A stretch of DNA of 64,000 nt, taken from assembly GCF_003344865.1 (NCBI RefSeq), contig NZ_CP031165.1:2237910-2301909 (forward strand), in the 5' to 3' direction. Position numbers and translations under genes: made by a program. The notes below the pieces were generated by a model. It was not told the DNA's origin and ran no database searches. It worked only from the letters and a program-made list of their open reading frames with translations. Origin of the DNA: Euzebya pacifica. GTDB lineage: Bacteria; Actinomycetota; Nitriliruptoria; Euzebyales; Euzebyaceae. The first letter of the stretch is position 1. Each line of letters starts with the position of its first letter. Shown piece after piece: positions 7,874 to 16,575 of the stretch.

Positions 7874-10258
7874 TCAGGCGGCGCAGCCCCAGGCCTGCAG
7901 GGGGTCGGTCGAGGCCGAGGGCGGGGTCGAGCCTGCGGCCCAGTCCGACGGCAGCTCGCCCATCTCCAACGAGAGGGTCGTCGGCTGGCTGTTGGGGGCA
8001 TCGGGCGCCAGCCCGAGGTGGGCATCGGTCACCCACGTCGTGTCCAGGGGCTGCCCCTCCAGCGTCGCGTCCTGGACGAACCGGCCGGTCGCCGAGGCGC
8101 CGTCGGCGGTGATCACAAGGTCGCCGTGGCCCGGGCGGTGGATCACGGCGTCGGGGAACATCGGTGAGGCGATGGTGTAGCCGGGGGCACCGGGCACCGC
8201 CGGGTGCAGGCCCAGCATCGCCCAGACCAGCCAGCCGCTGAGGGCGCCGAGGTCGTCGTTGCCCGGCAGGCCGTCGGGCGTGGGGGTGTAGACGCTGATG
8301 GCGCCGCGGGTGACCGCCTGGGTCTTCCACGGGACGCCCAGCCAGCTGTAGGCGAACGGGGCCTGCAGGTCGTGCTCGTTGCCCGGGGCGTACTGGTTGC
8401 CGTAGTACAGCACCCCGAACGCCGTGGCCTGGTTCTGCACCTTGGGCCAGATCACCGGCACGGTGCCGCTGGCCGGGAGGTTGAAGAACACGTCGAGCTT
8501 GTCCTCGGGGGACAGGTGGTGGTCGCTCTCGGCCATCGCGTCCAGCAGCCCGCCGTAGTCGTGGGCGGCCAGCCACGAGTACTGCCACGACGTCCCCTCC
8601 TGGAAGCCGTAGCCGTTCTCGGGTGAGAACTCGGGCAGGAAGGTGCCGCTGTCGTCCTTGGGGCGGATGAAGCCGGTCTCGGGGTCCAGCAGCGCCTCGT
8701 AGGCCTGCGAGCTGGCCACCAGGTCCTCCTCGCCCGTCATCAGGGCCAGCGCGAAGTCGGCCAGGCCGTACTCCAGGGTCTTGCCGGCGTCGCGTCCGCC
8801 GGCCTCGAACTGCGCCCACAGGGGGGCGTGCTCGGTCGGCAGGTAGCCGAGGTCCCGCCAAGCAGGTTCGCGTCGCTCGAGGAGGTAACGCATCTGCGCC
8901 TCGAGCCGGGTGGCCAGGTCGGTGTCGTCGACGAGTCCGCGGCACCAGCCCTCGCCGATGAACGGGATCACCGGGTCGCCGGACATGTAGCCGGGGTCGT
9001 TGGGGCCCAGCTGCCAGCGGGGGAGGGCCCCGCCGTTCTGGTCGGCGAAGTCGGCCAACGAGTGGAGCATGTCGCGGTAGGCGTCGGGGTTGATGACGGC
9101 CTGCAGGGCGCTCTGGCCGTTGTAGGAGTCCCACAGCGAGAACTGGCTGTAGTGGGGCCGGTCGGGGTCGTGGTGGACCTGCTGGTCCGGGCCGCGGTAG
9201 CGCCCGTCGACGTCGGAGTGGAGGTTGGGGAACAGCTGCGCGTGGTACAGCGCGGTGTGGAACCGGATGGTGTCGGCGGGGTTGCCGCCCTCGACCTCGA
9301 TGCGGGCCAGCGCCTCCTCCCAGGCGGCGTCCGCGGCGGCGCGGGTGGCGTCGAAGTCGAAGTTGGGCTGCTCGGCCCGCAGGTTGGCGATAGCGCCGGC
9401 CTGGTCGGTGTAGGAGATCCCGACCCGGACGTGGAGGGTCTCGACCGGCGCGTCGACGTGCGGGGTGCCGATCAGGCCGATCCGGTCGTCGCTGCTGACC
9501 GTCTCGCCCTGGCGCAGCTGGGTGCCGTCGAGGGTCGTCCACCCCATCGGCTGATCGACCTCGAGGGCGAAGTGGACCGGCATCGGCCCGGACACATCGG
9601 TGTGGACCACGCCGGTGACCAGCCCGTCGGAGACGAGGGTCGCCTCGCCGCCGTACAGGCCCTTGAGGGTGCGGCCGAGGTCGACGACCACATGGCGGTC
9701 CGACGGCTGGCTGAGCGGGGCGGGCGGGAAGGTGTAGCGGTGCAGGGCCGTCCGGAGGGTCGCGGTCAGCTCGACGTCGACCTGGTCGCGGAGCAGGGTG
9801 ACGGCGTAGTAGCCGGGCTCGGCGATCTCGGTGGCGCGGTCGAACGGGGAGGCGTAGCCGGGGATGGGCGCGCCCGCCGGGTGGGGGGTGATCGAGGTGT
9901 CGACGTCCCCGACGACCGGCATGACTGGGATGTGGCCGCCGTGGAAGACCCCGGCCGACATGTGGGTGTGGCTGAACCCGGTGATGAGGGCGTTGTTGTC
10001 GTAGTAGCCGCCGTAGTTGAGCGGCCCCTCTGCGGTGTCGGGTCCCAGCCCGACCATCCCATGGGGCAGGACGGGACCGGGGTTGGTGAACCCGGGGGCG
10101 AACGTGCCGATGAACGGGTCGACCAGGGACGTGCGGTCGGGCTCGTCCCGGGCGAGGTCATCCGCGCTGACCATCTCGACCAGCGGCACCCGGCCGCTGG
10201 CGGGCGCGGACAGCACAAGGACGAGGACAAGCGCCGCGAGGGCGCGCAACCGGCTCAT
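7874..10258 (-). CDS. Secreted GH92 alpha-1,2-mannosidase-like glycoside hydrolase
   Basis: A 794-residue exported enzyme with an N-terminal signal peptide (residues 1-22). It carries the GH92 signature order: VDPFIGT, TNPGPVLPHGM, GFSHTHMSA, then in the catalytic half NGYGFQEGTSWQYSW, GNQYAPGNEHDLQAP and DDLGALSGWLVWAMLG. GH92 enzymes are calcium-dependent inverting exo-alpha-mannosidases that trim mannan and N-glycan-like chains. The length matches the catalytic core with no extra binding module. It stands alone downstream of pnuC, with no transporter nearby, so the released mannose must be imported by other loci. It is convergent with the VIT1 gene. Confidence 0.9.
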   Translation of the reverse strand: MSRLRALAALVLVLVLSAPASGRVPLVEMVSADDLARDEPDRTSLVDPFIGTFAPGFTNPGPVLPHGMVGLGPDTAEGPLNYGGYYDNNALITGFSHTHMSAGVFHGGHIPVMPVVGDVDTSITPHPAGAPIPGYASPFDRATEIAEPGYYAVTLLRDQVDVELTATLRTALHRYTFPPAPLSQPSDRHVVVDLGRTLKGLYGGEATLVSDGLVTGVVHTDVSGPMPVHFALEVDQPMGWTTLDGTQLRQGETVSSDDRIGLIGTPHVDAPVETLHVRVGISYTDQAGAIANLRAEQPNFDFDATRAAADAAWEEALARIEVEGGNPADTIRFHTALYHAQLFPNLHSDVDGRYRGPDQQVHHDPDRPHYSQFSLWDSYNGQSALQAVINPDAYRDMLHSLADFADQNGGALPRWQLGPNDPGYMSGDPVIPFIGEGWCRGLVDDTDLATRLEAQMRYLLERREPAWRDLGYLPTEHAPLWAQFEAGGRDAGKTLEYGLADFALALMTGEEDLVASSQAYEALLDPETGFIRPKDDSGTFLPEFSPENGYGFQEGTSWQYSWLAAHDYGGLLDAMAESDHHLSPEDKLDVFFNLPASGTVPVIWPKVQNQATAFGVLYYGNQYAPGNEHDLQAPFAYSWLGVPWKTQAVTRGAISVYTPTPDGLPGNDDLGALSGWLVWAMLGLHPAVPGAPGYTIASPMFPDAVIHRPGHGDLVITADGASATGRFVQDATLEGQPLDTTWVTDAHLGLAPDAPNSQPTTLSLEMGELPSDWAAGSTPPSASTDPLQAWGCAA

Positions 10259-10301
10259 GGTGGTGGTTTCGACGCCGGCCGAACGAATCCCTGCCGGCCG
10301 A

Positions 10302-11045
10302 TCAGGGTGCCTGCGCTGCGGCCGCTCGCTGCCAGCGCAGCAGGCCGACCACGGCCATCACGAGGAACAGCACGTAGAGGGCGGCGAACATCGTCGCGCC
10401 GGTCAGCGCGTACAGGCCGATCGCGGAGACGTTGACCGGGCCGATCCACAGCCACCACGACTCGACCTTCTTGGTGGACAGCAGGACCATGGCGACCACG
10501 GAGGCCGCCACGATGGAGGCGTCCCAAGTGGTGTACAGGGCATCGTCCCAGCCGGCGTCCAGCGCCCGGCCGAGGACCACCGTGCCCACGACCATGGCGG
10601 CCAGCCACCCGCCGCGTGCCGGCCAGCCGAGACGGCCGACGGTCAGCTCGCCGCCGTCGACACCCCCGCGGGCCCAGTGCCACCACGCCCACACCTGCAC
10701 CGGCAGGTAGTAGGCCCAGTGCAGCAGCACCTGGCCGCCGAGGCCGATGTCGAGGAAGAACCACCCCATCAGCGCAACCGACACCACACCGATCGGCAGG
10801 GCGAGCACGTTGCGCCGCTGCGTGATCCACACCGACCACAGCGACGTCAGGGTGCCGAGGAACTCCACGGCCCCCGGCGTGACATCGGGGGCGACCACCC
10901 GGGTGGCCAGCCAGTACACCGCACATGCCGCCAGCGAGCCGAGGCCGGCGACGGCCGCGTGCCGGTGCTCCCACGGCCGCCCGAGCATCGGCGCCGGCGG
11001 GGCCGGCGAGGTCGGGGGCTGACTGATCAACATGGGGGCCGTCAT
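10302..11045 (-). CDS. pnuC: PnuC-type nicotinamide riboside transporter
   Basis: A 247-residue membrane protein with seven or so hydrophobic segments and the PnuC pattern: GTLTSLWSVWITQRRNVLALPIG early, then QVWAWWHWARGG and WWLWIGPVNVSAIGLY near the end, which lines the substrate site. It facilitates diffusion of nicotinamide riboside, trapped by intracellular phosphorylation. The frame stays open upstream to 11168, but that would translate the structured hairpin pair at 11078-11170, so the ATG at 11045 (weak GGGG upstream) is preferred. A nadR-like kinase gene lies one gene away on the same strand, a typical partnership. Confidence 0.85.
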   Translation of the reverse strand: MTAPMLISQPPTSPAPPAPMLGRPWEHRHAAVAGLGSLAACAVYWLATRVVAPDVTPGAVEFLGTLTSLWSVWITQRRNVLALPIGVVSVALMGWFFLDIGLGGQVLLHWAYYLPVQVWAWWHWARGGVDGGELTVGRLGWPARGGWLAAMVVGTVVLGRALDAGWDDALYTTWDASIVAASVVAMVLLSTKKVESWWLWIGPVNVSAIGLYALTGATMFAALYVLFLVMAVVGLLRWQRAAAAQAP

Positions 11046-11077
11046 GGACCCCGCAGCCTGCCAGACCCCCCGGGATT

Positions 11078-11170
11078 GTCGGCTCACCCGCCGCATGGCG
11101 CGGGTGAGCCAACACACCCCCGAACGGGTGTCGCCCCAGTCGCGCATGGCGCGACTGAGGCGACACACCC
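11078..11170 (-). promoter_or_regulatory. Tandem covarying hairpins in the pnuC leader
   Basis: Two consecutive long hairpins lie between the upstream CWB2 gene and pnuC. Read on the minus strand, the first (11166-11128) pairs GTGTCGCCTCAGTCGCGC with GCGCGACTGGGGCGACAC around a CAT tip. The second (11115-11078) pairs TGTTGGCTCACCCGC with GCGGGTGAGCCGACA. The halves share TGT-YG-S-CTCA and an apical GCGCCATGCG, but the stem bases differ and change in compensating pairs. The one imperfect pair in each stem is G-U when read as minus-strand RNA. This suggests a structured RNA in the pnuC leader, possibly with terminator activity for the upstream gene. A dispersed palindromic repeat is the main alternative. 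Confidence 0.55.
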
Positions 11171-11179
11171 TGGGGTTGG

Positions 11180-13567
11180 TCAGCCCACGACGTTGGCCGC
11201 TTGCTGGGCGACCTGGTCGCTGAGGGCCGCAGTGCCGCCGTACAGGTAGGCGGTCTGGAACGGGGCGTTGGCCTGCAGGTAGCCGAGGACCGACGAGGTC
11301 ATCCCGCTCGTGGGGGAGAGGAGCAACGGGATCAGCAGCCGGCCGGCATGCGCGCTTCCCGCGAGGGCGTCGGGGAAGTTCTCGCTGCTGGCGATCGCGA
11401 AGCCCGTGGGCTGGGGATAGAACGCCTCGGCCACCTGCCGGGACGTGTCGGGGACGTCGACACCGACGAACGACGCGTCCTCGTTGCCGAGGGCTGCCGT
11501 GGCGGCCTGGCCGATGGTGAACCAGCTCGCGCCGTTGTTGGCGTCCAGGTAGTCGGCGACGGAGGCGGGCAGGGTGGTTCCGGCCGTCAGGACGACGGTG
11601 GCGTTGCCCATCGCCGGGACCACGCTGCTGGCGACGAGGGCGTCGCCGAACGTGTTGCCGTCCGCGATGAAGATGGTGGAGGGCGACGAGGCCGTCATCT
11701 GGGCGACCATCACCGCGGTCTCGTACCTCGTGGCGCCGTCGGCCCGGGACACGGTGTAGCCCAGGTCCATCAGGTCGAACGCGACGTCCTCGGACAGCGC
11801 GGCCACGCCACCGAGGAGGAGGACATGTCCGCCGGACGGCAGGACACGCATGATCTCCTGGGCCGTCGTGACGAACAGCCCGGAGGACGGGGTCAGCAGC
11901 AGGGGGCCACCGGCCGCGACGGCCAGCGGACCGCCGGCCAGCGAGTCCGGGAAGTTGTCGTGGCGGGCGAGCAGCACCACATCGGCGCTCCCGGCCGCCC
12001 AGAGGTCCTGGCTGATGGCGTTGGCGGTGGCGATGCGTTCCGCACCGGCCAGCCTCGTGACGCCGGAGGCGGTCGTGCCACCCGTGGGGGTGAGGGCCAG
12101 GTCGAGGTCGGTCACCTCGGGTGGGACGCCCACCACCGGGCTGGTGAGGGCGGCGTAGCCGGTGGCGGCGACGGTCACGTACCAGCAGCCGGTCACGACG
12201 TCCCAGCCGTAGCGGCCGTCGAGGTCGGTCTGCTGCGGGTTCACGTCAGGGGTGAAGGTGCCGCTGCTGACCGCGGCGACGACGCCGTCGCTGGCCGGGG
12301 CCGGCTGGGTCCAGCCGCCCGGTCCGCGGGTGTCGACGGTCTCGCAGGTCTGCGGTCCGGTGTTGCTGGCGGTCTGGGCAGTCCAGCCGGGCACGTTGTG
12401 GAGGGTCACCGTCGCGTCGGGGATGACCGCGCCGGTCGAGGCGTCGGTGATCACGCCACTCGGGTCGTAGAAGGTCACCCGGCCGACCGACCCCGTCCTG
12501 GTGCCGCACGTGTCGGTCACGGAGTAGGTGATGTCGGCCTCGGCGAGCTGCGATCGGGGGATGGTTGCGGTCCACGTCCCGTCACCCTCCGGGTCGGAGG
12601 CCGGATAGGACAGGCCGTTGTGGAAGATCGTGACCGACAGGATGTCGCAGCCGGGGACCACCGTCGGGCGGATGGTGATGGTCAGGTCGCGGGTGGACGG
12701 GCGCGAGACGTTGAACGTCACCTGTCCCTGTGCGTTGGTCGAGATGCCGGTGCTCGCCTGGACCACCTCCACCTGGTCGGTCGTGGTCGTGGAGGTGCCG
12801 AAGGACGTCGCGGTGGAGACGGTGACCTGGCTGCCGCCGCTGACGGCGGTGACGTTCCATGCCAGCGCCATCCCGTTGTCGATCCGTTCGTCGCAGCGGC
12901 AGGTGTTGGGCAGGGCCTGCTGGGTCGCGACCATGCTCCACGTCTCGGAGTACCCGCCCTCGAAGTACGTCGAGCCGCCGGTGATCGGCACGAACTCCTC
13001 CGCCCTGGTCTCGTTGGTGCAGCCGATGCGGCCGTCACCGCCGACCGAACCGAATCCGGAGTCGGAGTTGGCCAGGTAGCAGTCGGCTGCCCGGTACACG
13101 TAACCAGAGACCGACGACGGTCCGTTGTTGGTGAGCGTGATGTCGGTCCGGAACGACGCCTGGCCCGTCACGTAGGTGTCGACCTGGGTCAGGCTGACCC
13201 CGCTGTCACCCAGGGTGACGGTCGTGGTGATCCGGTACGGGTCGTTGACGTTGCCGCCACCACCGCTGGTCTGGCCCGCGGACGTGTAGGGCGTGTAGCT
13301 CCCCAGGGCGCTGCCGGCCGGGATCGACGCCGGTCCGTACAGCGTGCCGTTCAGGGCCACGAACGTGCCACAGGCGGTGTTGGCGTAGAACTCACCGGCG
13401 GTGTCGTCCACGTGGTTGACCGCACAGTTGAGGTCTGGCGTGGTCGTGATGGTGGTCAACGGACCGGTGCTGGTGATCGAGGCCTGCGCCGATGCTGGCA
13501 CGACGAGGCCGAAGACAAGGCAGAGTGCGGACAACACGATGGCTGCCCAGCGGCGACGGACGTTCAC
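11180..13567 (-). CDS. Secreted surface protein with beta-sandwich domains and three CWB2 repeats
   Basis: The GTG at 13567 is chosen: GGAGGAA precedes it and a signal peptide follows (about residues 1-28, ending ASA). The 795-residue product has a large threonine/glycine-rich extracellular region with paired cysteines (30-400). A carboxypeptidase-regulatory-like beta domain follows (TGAVIPDATVTLHNVPG, about 370-490), then three CWB2 repeats from about residue 502 (RIATANAISQDLW, RYETAVMVAQ, and a divergent third with NFPDALAGSAHAG). It is probably retained on the cell wall. No catalytic motif is apparent, so an adhesion or structural role is an inference. It shares the CWB2 module with the protein at 1410-4547. 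Confidence 0.7.
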   Translation of the reverse strand: MNVRRRWAAIVLSALCLVFGLVVPASAQASITSTGPLTTITTTPDLNCAVNHVDDTAGEFYANTACGTFVALNGTLYGPASIPAGSALGSYTPYTSAGQTSGGGGNVNDPYRITTTVTLGDSGVSLTQVDTYVTGQASFRTDITLTNNGPSSVSGYVYRAADCYLANSDSGFGSVGGDGRIGCTNETRAEEFVPITGGSTYFEGGYSETWSMVATQQALPNTCRCDERIDNGMALAWNVTAVSGGSQVTVSTATSFGTSTTTTDQVEVVQASTGISTNAQGQVTFNVSRPSTRDLTITIRPTVVPGCDILSVTIFHNGLSYPASDPEGDGTWTATIPRSQLAEADITYSVTDTCGTRTGSVGRVTFYDPSGVITDASTGAVIPDATVTLHNVPGWTAQTASNTGPQTCETVDTRGPGGWTQPAPASDGVVAAVSSGTFTPDVNPQQTDLDGRYGWDVVTGCWYVTVAATGYAALTSPVVGVPPEVTDLDLALTPTGGTTASGVTRLAGAERIATANAISQDLWAAGSADVVLLARHDNFPDSLAGGPLAVAAGGPLLLTPSSGLFVTTAQEIMRVLPSGGHVLLLGGVAALSEDVAFDLMDLGYTVSRADGATRYETAVMVAQMTASSPSTIFIADGNTFGDALVASSVVPAMGNATVVLTAGTTLPASVADYLDANNGASWFTIGQAATAALGNEDASFVGVDVPDTSRQVAEAFYPQPTGFAIASSENFPDALAGSAHAGRLLIPLLLSPTSGMTSSVLGYLQANAPFQTAYLYGGTAALSDQVAQQAANVVG

Positions 13568-13698
13568 GGGTTCCTCCGAACGGTCTGCGTCGCCCGCCGG
13601 CTGTGGGCGGCGCACCTCCCTACGATGCGGCTGAGGTGACCCGACGGACAGGGCCTGACAGCCCGGCGATAGTGGGACGAGGGTCCCGGTTGCGCTCC

Positions 13699-14724
13699 TC
13701 AGGTGAGGGATGGAACCGAGGCGGCGTCCGCACACACGGCCGCCGCCGTGGCCAGCCGTTCGGCAGCACCGCCGGTCAGCACCGTGAACGGCACGCCGGA
13801 CCGCTGGACGCGGTCGAGGGTGTCGGCGTGCATCGCCTGCCGTTCGGCCACCGACTCGCGGGTGCCGTCCTGCACCCACGCGAAGTCGGGCGCGCAGACC
13901 AGGTAGTGGTCCGGTCGGACCGTTTCCACCAGCCGGTCGAGGACGTCGTCGTCGTGGCCGAGGTAGCGCCGGTGCCACACGGCGGTGACCAGGGCGTCGG
14001 TGTCGCCGACCACCATCCCACCGACGGCCTTCCGGGCGAGGTCATCGGCAAGGGACCGCTGGGCCCGGGCGATGCGGAGGAACTCCGAGGTGTCCCAGGA
14101 CTGGTCGACGAGGTACCGGCGGCCCTCCCAGTACCAGCGCCCGTGCTCGGGCACCCAGACCGTCCCCAGCCGCTCCGCCAGCCCGCGCGCCAGGGTTGTC
14201 TTCCCCGTCGACTCGGCCCCGACGCAGACGACACGGCGGGTGAGGGCTGCCCGAGCCGCTGGGACGAGCAGGTGGAAGTTGCGGGCGAGGTTCGCACGCA
14301 GCGCCGTGCCGCTGGCCGGCACCGTCGACCGGTCGTTGTCGACGGCCACGTGGTCGGCCCCCATGAGCTGCGCCCAGCCGGGCCCCCAGGGCTCGGAGGT
14401 GAACGCCACGTCCGGCGGTTCGGGCAGGACCTCCAGCGCACGGCCCGCCCATGGTTCGTTGGCCTCCGGCAGGTCGTCGGGGGTGACGTGCACAGTGACG
14501 TTGTCGGGCAGCGCGTCGGCCAGCCATGCCGCCCGATCGGTCGCAGGCAGCGTCTGGTCCGGTCGGTCGCACAGCAGCACGTGGAGGTGATCCACCCGGG
14601 CGGCGCCGACCGTCAGCAGGTGGACATGGCCCAGGTGTGGTGGGTTGAACTTGCCGACGGCCACGCCGACCCGCCACCGGCGGCCCGCAGCCGGCGCGAC
14701 AACAGGGGAGGAGGGGAGGGCCAT
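13699..14724 (-). CDS. nadR: NadR-like bifunctional NMN adenylyltransferase / ribosylnicotinamide kinase
   Basis: A 341-residue enzyme lacking the N-terminal repressor HTH of enterobacterial NadR. Residues about 18-160 form a nucleotidyltransferase domain with GKFNPPHLGHVHLL. Residues about 165-341 form a P-loop kinase with Walker A GAESTGKTTLARGL. It would phosphorylate nicotinamide riboside to NMN and adenylate it to NAD+, trapping substrate imported by PnuC. The start at 14724 begins a compact protein with no Shine-Dalgarno sequence, so a leaderless transcript is likely. It is divergent from the methyltransferase gene and is separated from pnuC only by the CWB2 gene. Confidence 0.85.
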   Translation of the reverse strand: MALPSSPVVAPAAGRRWRVGVAVGKFNPPHLGHVHLLTVGAARVDHLHVLLCDRPDQTLPATDRAAWLADALPDNVTVHVTPDDLPEANEPWAGRALEVLPEPPDVAFTSEPWGPGWAQLMGADHVAVDNDRSTVPASGTALRANLARNFHLLVPAARAALTRRVVCVGAESTGKTTLARGLAERLGTVWVPEHGRWYWEGRRYLVDQSWDTSEFLRIARAQRSLADDLARKAVGGMVVGDTDALVTAVWHRRYLGHDDDVLDRLVETVRPDHYLVCAPDFAWVQDGTRESVAERQAMHADTLDRVQRSGVPFTVLTGGAAERLATAAAVCADAASVPSLT

Positions 14725-14772
14725 CGGGGCGGGAGGATACGCAGCGTGGCGTGGGCGGCCATACTCGGCCGT

Positions 14773-15957
14773 GTGCCTCCCCAGACCCAGCTGACCCTGC
14801 CCGACGGCCGGACCGTCACCCTCCGACGCCATCCCAGCCGTGCGCAGCCGGACAACCTGCGGGCGTGGGACGCCGCCGACGAGCTGGCGCTGGCCTGGAT
14901 GGCCGGCGACACCGAGGGGTTGCTGGCCGACGACGTCGAGGCGCCGATCACCCCCGATGGGATGGAGGCAGCCCACGGCCGGACGGTCCTGGTCAACGAT
15001 CGGTTCGGGGCGCTGGCGGTGGGCCTTGCCGACCGGCACCCGGCGTCGTGGGCGGACTCCGCCCTCACGTGGGAGGTGACCCGGGCCAACCTCGAGGCCA
15101 ACGGGCAGGACCCGTCGGCCGCGGAGATCGTCCCGGCCAGCCAGGGGCTGCCACCCGTGGGCGTCGCCGTCGTGAAGGTCCCCCGAGCCAAGGCGATGCT
15201 GGAGTGGCAGCTGCGCCGGATCGCCGTCGCGGCGCTCCCCGGCACCGTCGTCGTCGGCGCCGGCATGACGCGCGAGGTCCACTCATCGACCGTGGAGCTG
15301 TTCGAGCGGATCCTCGGGCCGACGGTCACCACGCGAGCGCGCAAGAAGGCCCGTCTCCTGCTGACCCGAGTCGACCTCGATCGTGTGGACCGGGAGGTGC
15401 CGGGGACCTCGACCCACGAGGCCCACGGCGTCACGGTCGTCGCCGAGCCCGGGGTGTTCGGCGCCGGTGGCACCGACGATGGGACCGAGCTGCTGCTGGC
15501 CAACCTCCCTGCCGTCCAGGGCCCCGTGGACGTGATCGACCTCGGCTGCGGGACCGGGATCGTCGGCACGGTGATCGCCCGGGACAACCCTGCGGCGCGG
15601 CTGGTCTTCACCGACGTCTCCGACCTCGCGGTGTCCTCTGCGCGGCGCACCTTCGAACGCACCCTGTCGGGGCAGGAGGCGACGTTCCATGTCGCCGATG
15701 GCCTGTCCGCCTGCGCCGACGGCAGCGCCGACCTCGTGGTCGTCAACCCGCCGTTCCACCAGGGACGCGTCGTCACCGACGACATCGCCTGGGAGATGTT
15801 CGGCGACGCCCGTCGGGTCCTGCGACCGGGTGGGCGGATCGTCGTCGTCGGCAACCGCCACCTGGCCTACCACGCCAAGCTCAAGCGCCTGTACGGCAAC
15901 GTCGAGGTGCTCGGCAGCGACCCCCGGTTCGTGGTGATGGCCAGCACCAGGGCCTGA
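14773..15957 (+). CDS. RsmC/RlmG-family class I methyltransferase
   Basis: A 394-residue protein with the two-domain architecture of guanine-N2 rRNA methyltransferases. A degenerate N-terminal methyltransferase-like half is followed by a catalytic half with the SAM motif VIDLGCGTGIVG (about residue 254) and the NPPF motif in VVNPPFHQGR, typical of exocyclic-amine methylation of guanine. The target is probably 16S or 23S rRNA; which base cannot be told. The GTG at 14773 is used. A GTG at 14746 would add nine residues, and neither has a ribosome binding site. It is divergent from nadR. Confidence 0.8.
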   Translation: MPPQTQLTLPDGRTVTLRRHPSRAQPDNLRAWDAADELALAWMAGDTEGLLADDVEAPITPDGMEAAHGRTVLVNDRFGALAVGLADRHPASWADSALTWEVTRANLEANGQDPSAAEIVPASQGLPPVGVAVVKVPRAKAMLEWQLRRIAVAALPGTVVVGAGMTREVHSSTVELFERILGPTVTTRARKKARLLLTRVDLDRVDREVPGTSTHEAHGVTVVAEPGVFGAGGTDDGTELLLANLPAVQGPVDVIDLGCGTGIVGTVIARDNPAARLVFTDVSDLAVSSARRTFERTLSGQEATFHVADGLSACADGSADLVVVNPPFHQGRVVTDDIAWEMFGDARRVLRPGGRIVVVGNRHLAYHAKLKRLYGNVEVLGSDPRFVVMASTRA

Positions 15958-15962
15958 ACGGG

Positions 15963-16535
15963 TCAGTCGCGGGAGTGGATGACCAGGAGGGTCCCCCGGC
16001 CACCCGCGTCATCGGGTGACCCGTAGACGTGGTCGCCGCTGGCCGTGAACAGGATCGCGTCGCCGGCGGCCAGGTCCACGGCGGTCGAGTCCGGGCCGAT
16101 GCGGACCGTGCCGTCGTGGACCAGCAGGCACTCCCGCACGTGGCCGGCGTGGCCGCGCGAGCGCTGGAGTCCGTGCGCGGCGGCGAAGTCGTAGACCTCG
16201 ATGTGCCCCTCGACCTCGATCCGGCCGATCAGCCGTGCGTCCACGGCCTCGCCATGGACCATCGGGCCCTCGTCGGCCCTGACCACCCAGCTCGGGACGT
16301 CCTCCTCGGGCGGGGTGAGCAGGTCGGCCAGCCCGACCGACAACGCCGTGGCGATGGCGTAGAGGGTCTCCAGGCGGGGGTTGGCCGTTCCGCCCTCCAG
16401 GTCGTGCACGGTCGTCTTCGACACGCCGGCGCGGGTACCGAGGTCGGCCAGCGACAGGCCCCGTCGTTCGCGCAGCCGACGAACGTTGCGCCCGACCACA
16501 CTGCCTGGCGTAGGCTGTTCGTTGTTCTGGTCCAT
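15963..16535 (-). CDS. XRE-family regulator with C-terminal cupin domain
   Basis: A 190-residue transcription factor. Residues about 15-75 form a helix-turn-helix (RNVRRLRERRGLSLADLG and AGVSKTTVHDLEGG). About 110-185 form a small beta-barrel cupin (ECLLVHDGTVRIGP, AAGDAILFTASGDHVYG), probably a ligand or metal sensor. The ATG at 16535 sits beside the inverted repeat at 16537-16556 and is divergent from an aminotransferase gene, so it probably controls that gene and itself. XRE-cupin regulators often govern amino-acid or polyamine metabolism genes beside them. There is no Shine-Dalgarno sequence. Confidence 0.85.
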   Translation of the reverse strand: MDQNNEQPTPGSVVGRNVRRLRERRGLSLADLGTRAGVSKTTVHDLEGGTANPRLETLYAIATALSVGLADLLTPPEEDVPSWVVRADEGPMVHGEAVDARLIGRIEVEGHIEVYDFAAAHGLQRSRGHAGHVRECLLVHDGTVRIGPDSTAVDLAAGDAILFTASGDHVYGSPDDAGGRGTLLVIHSRD

Positions 16536-16536
16536 A

Positions 16537-16556
16537 CGTACCAACTTAGCGGTACG
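16537..16556. promoter_or_regulatory. Candidate XRE operator (inverted repeat)
   Basis: A perfect 6-bp inverted repeat, CGTACC-N8-GGTACG, begins one base past the regulator's start codon and 20 bases before the aminotransferase ATG, in the only gap between the divergent genes. Position and symmetry fit a dimeric HTH protein repressing both promoters. Confidence 0.55.
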
Positions 16557-16575
16557 AAGCCATGGAGGTGGAGTG

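Noticed and set aside
8828-10435. 535-codon plus-strand frame
   Set aside because: Shadow of the GH92 gene; no motif, repetitive Val-Gly-Asp composition.
11046-11168. N-terminal extension of PnuC by 41 residues
   Set aside because: It would translate the tandem hairpins into a peptide (CRLSRAMRDWGD...) with no membrane or family character; the pnuC family starts near the ATG at 11045.
11201-13639. 812-codon plus-strand frame
   Set aside because: Antisense shadow of the CWB2 surface protein, which has a signal peptide, ribosome binding site and recognisable repeats.
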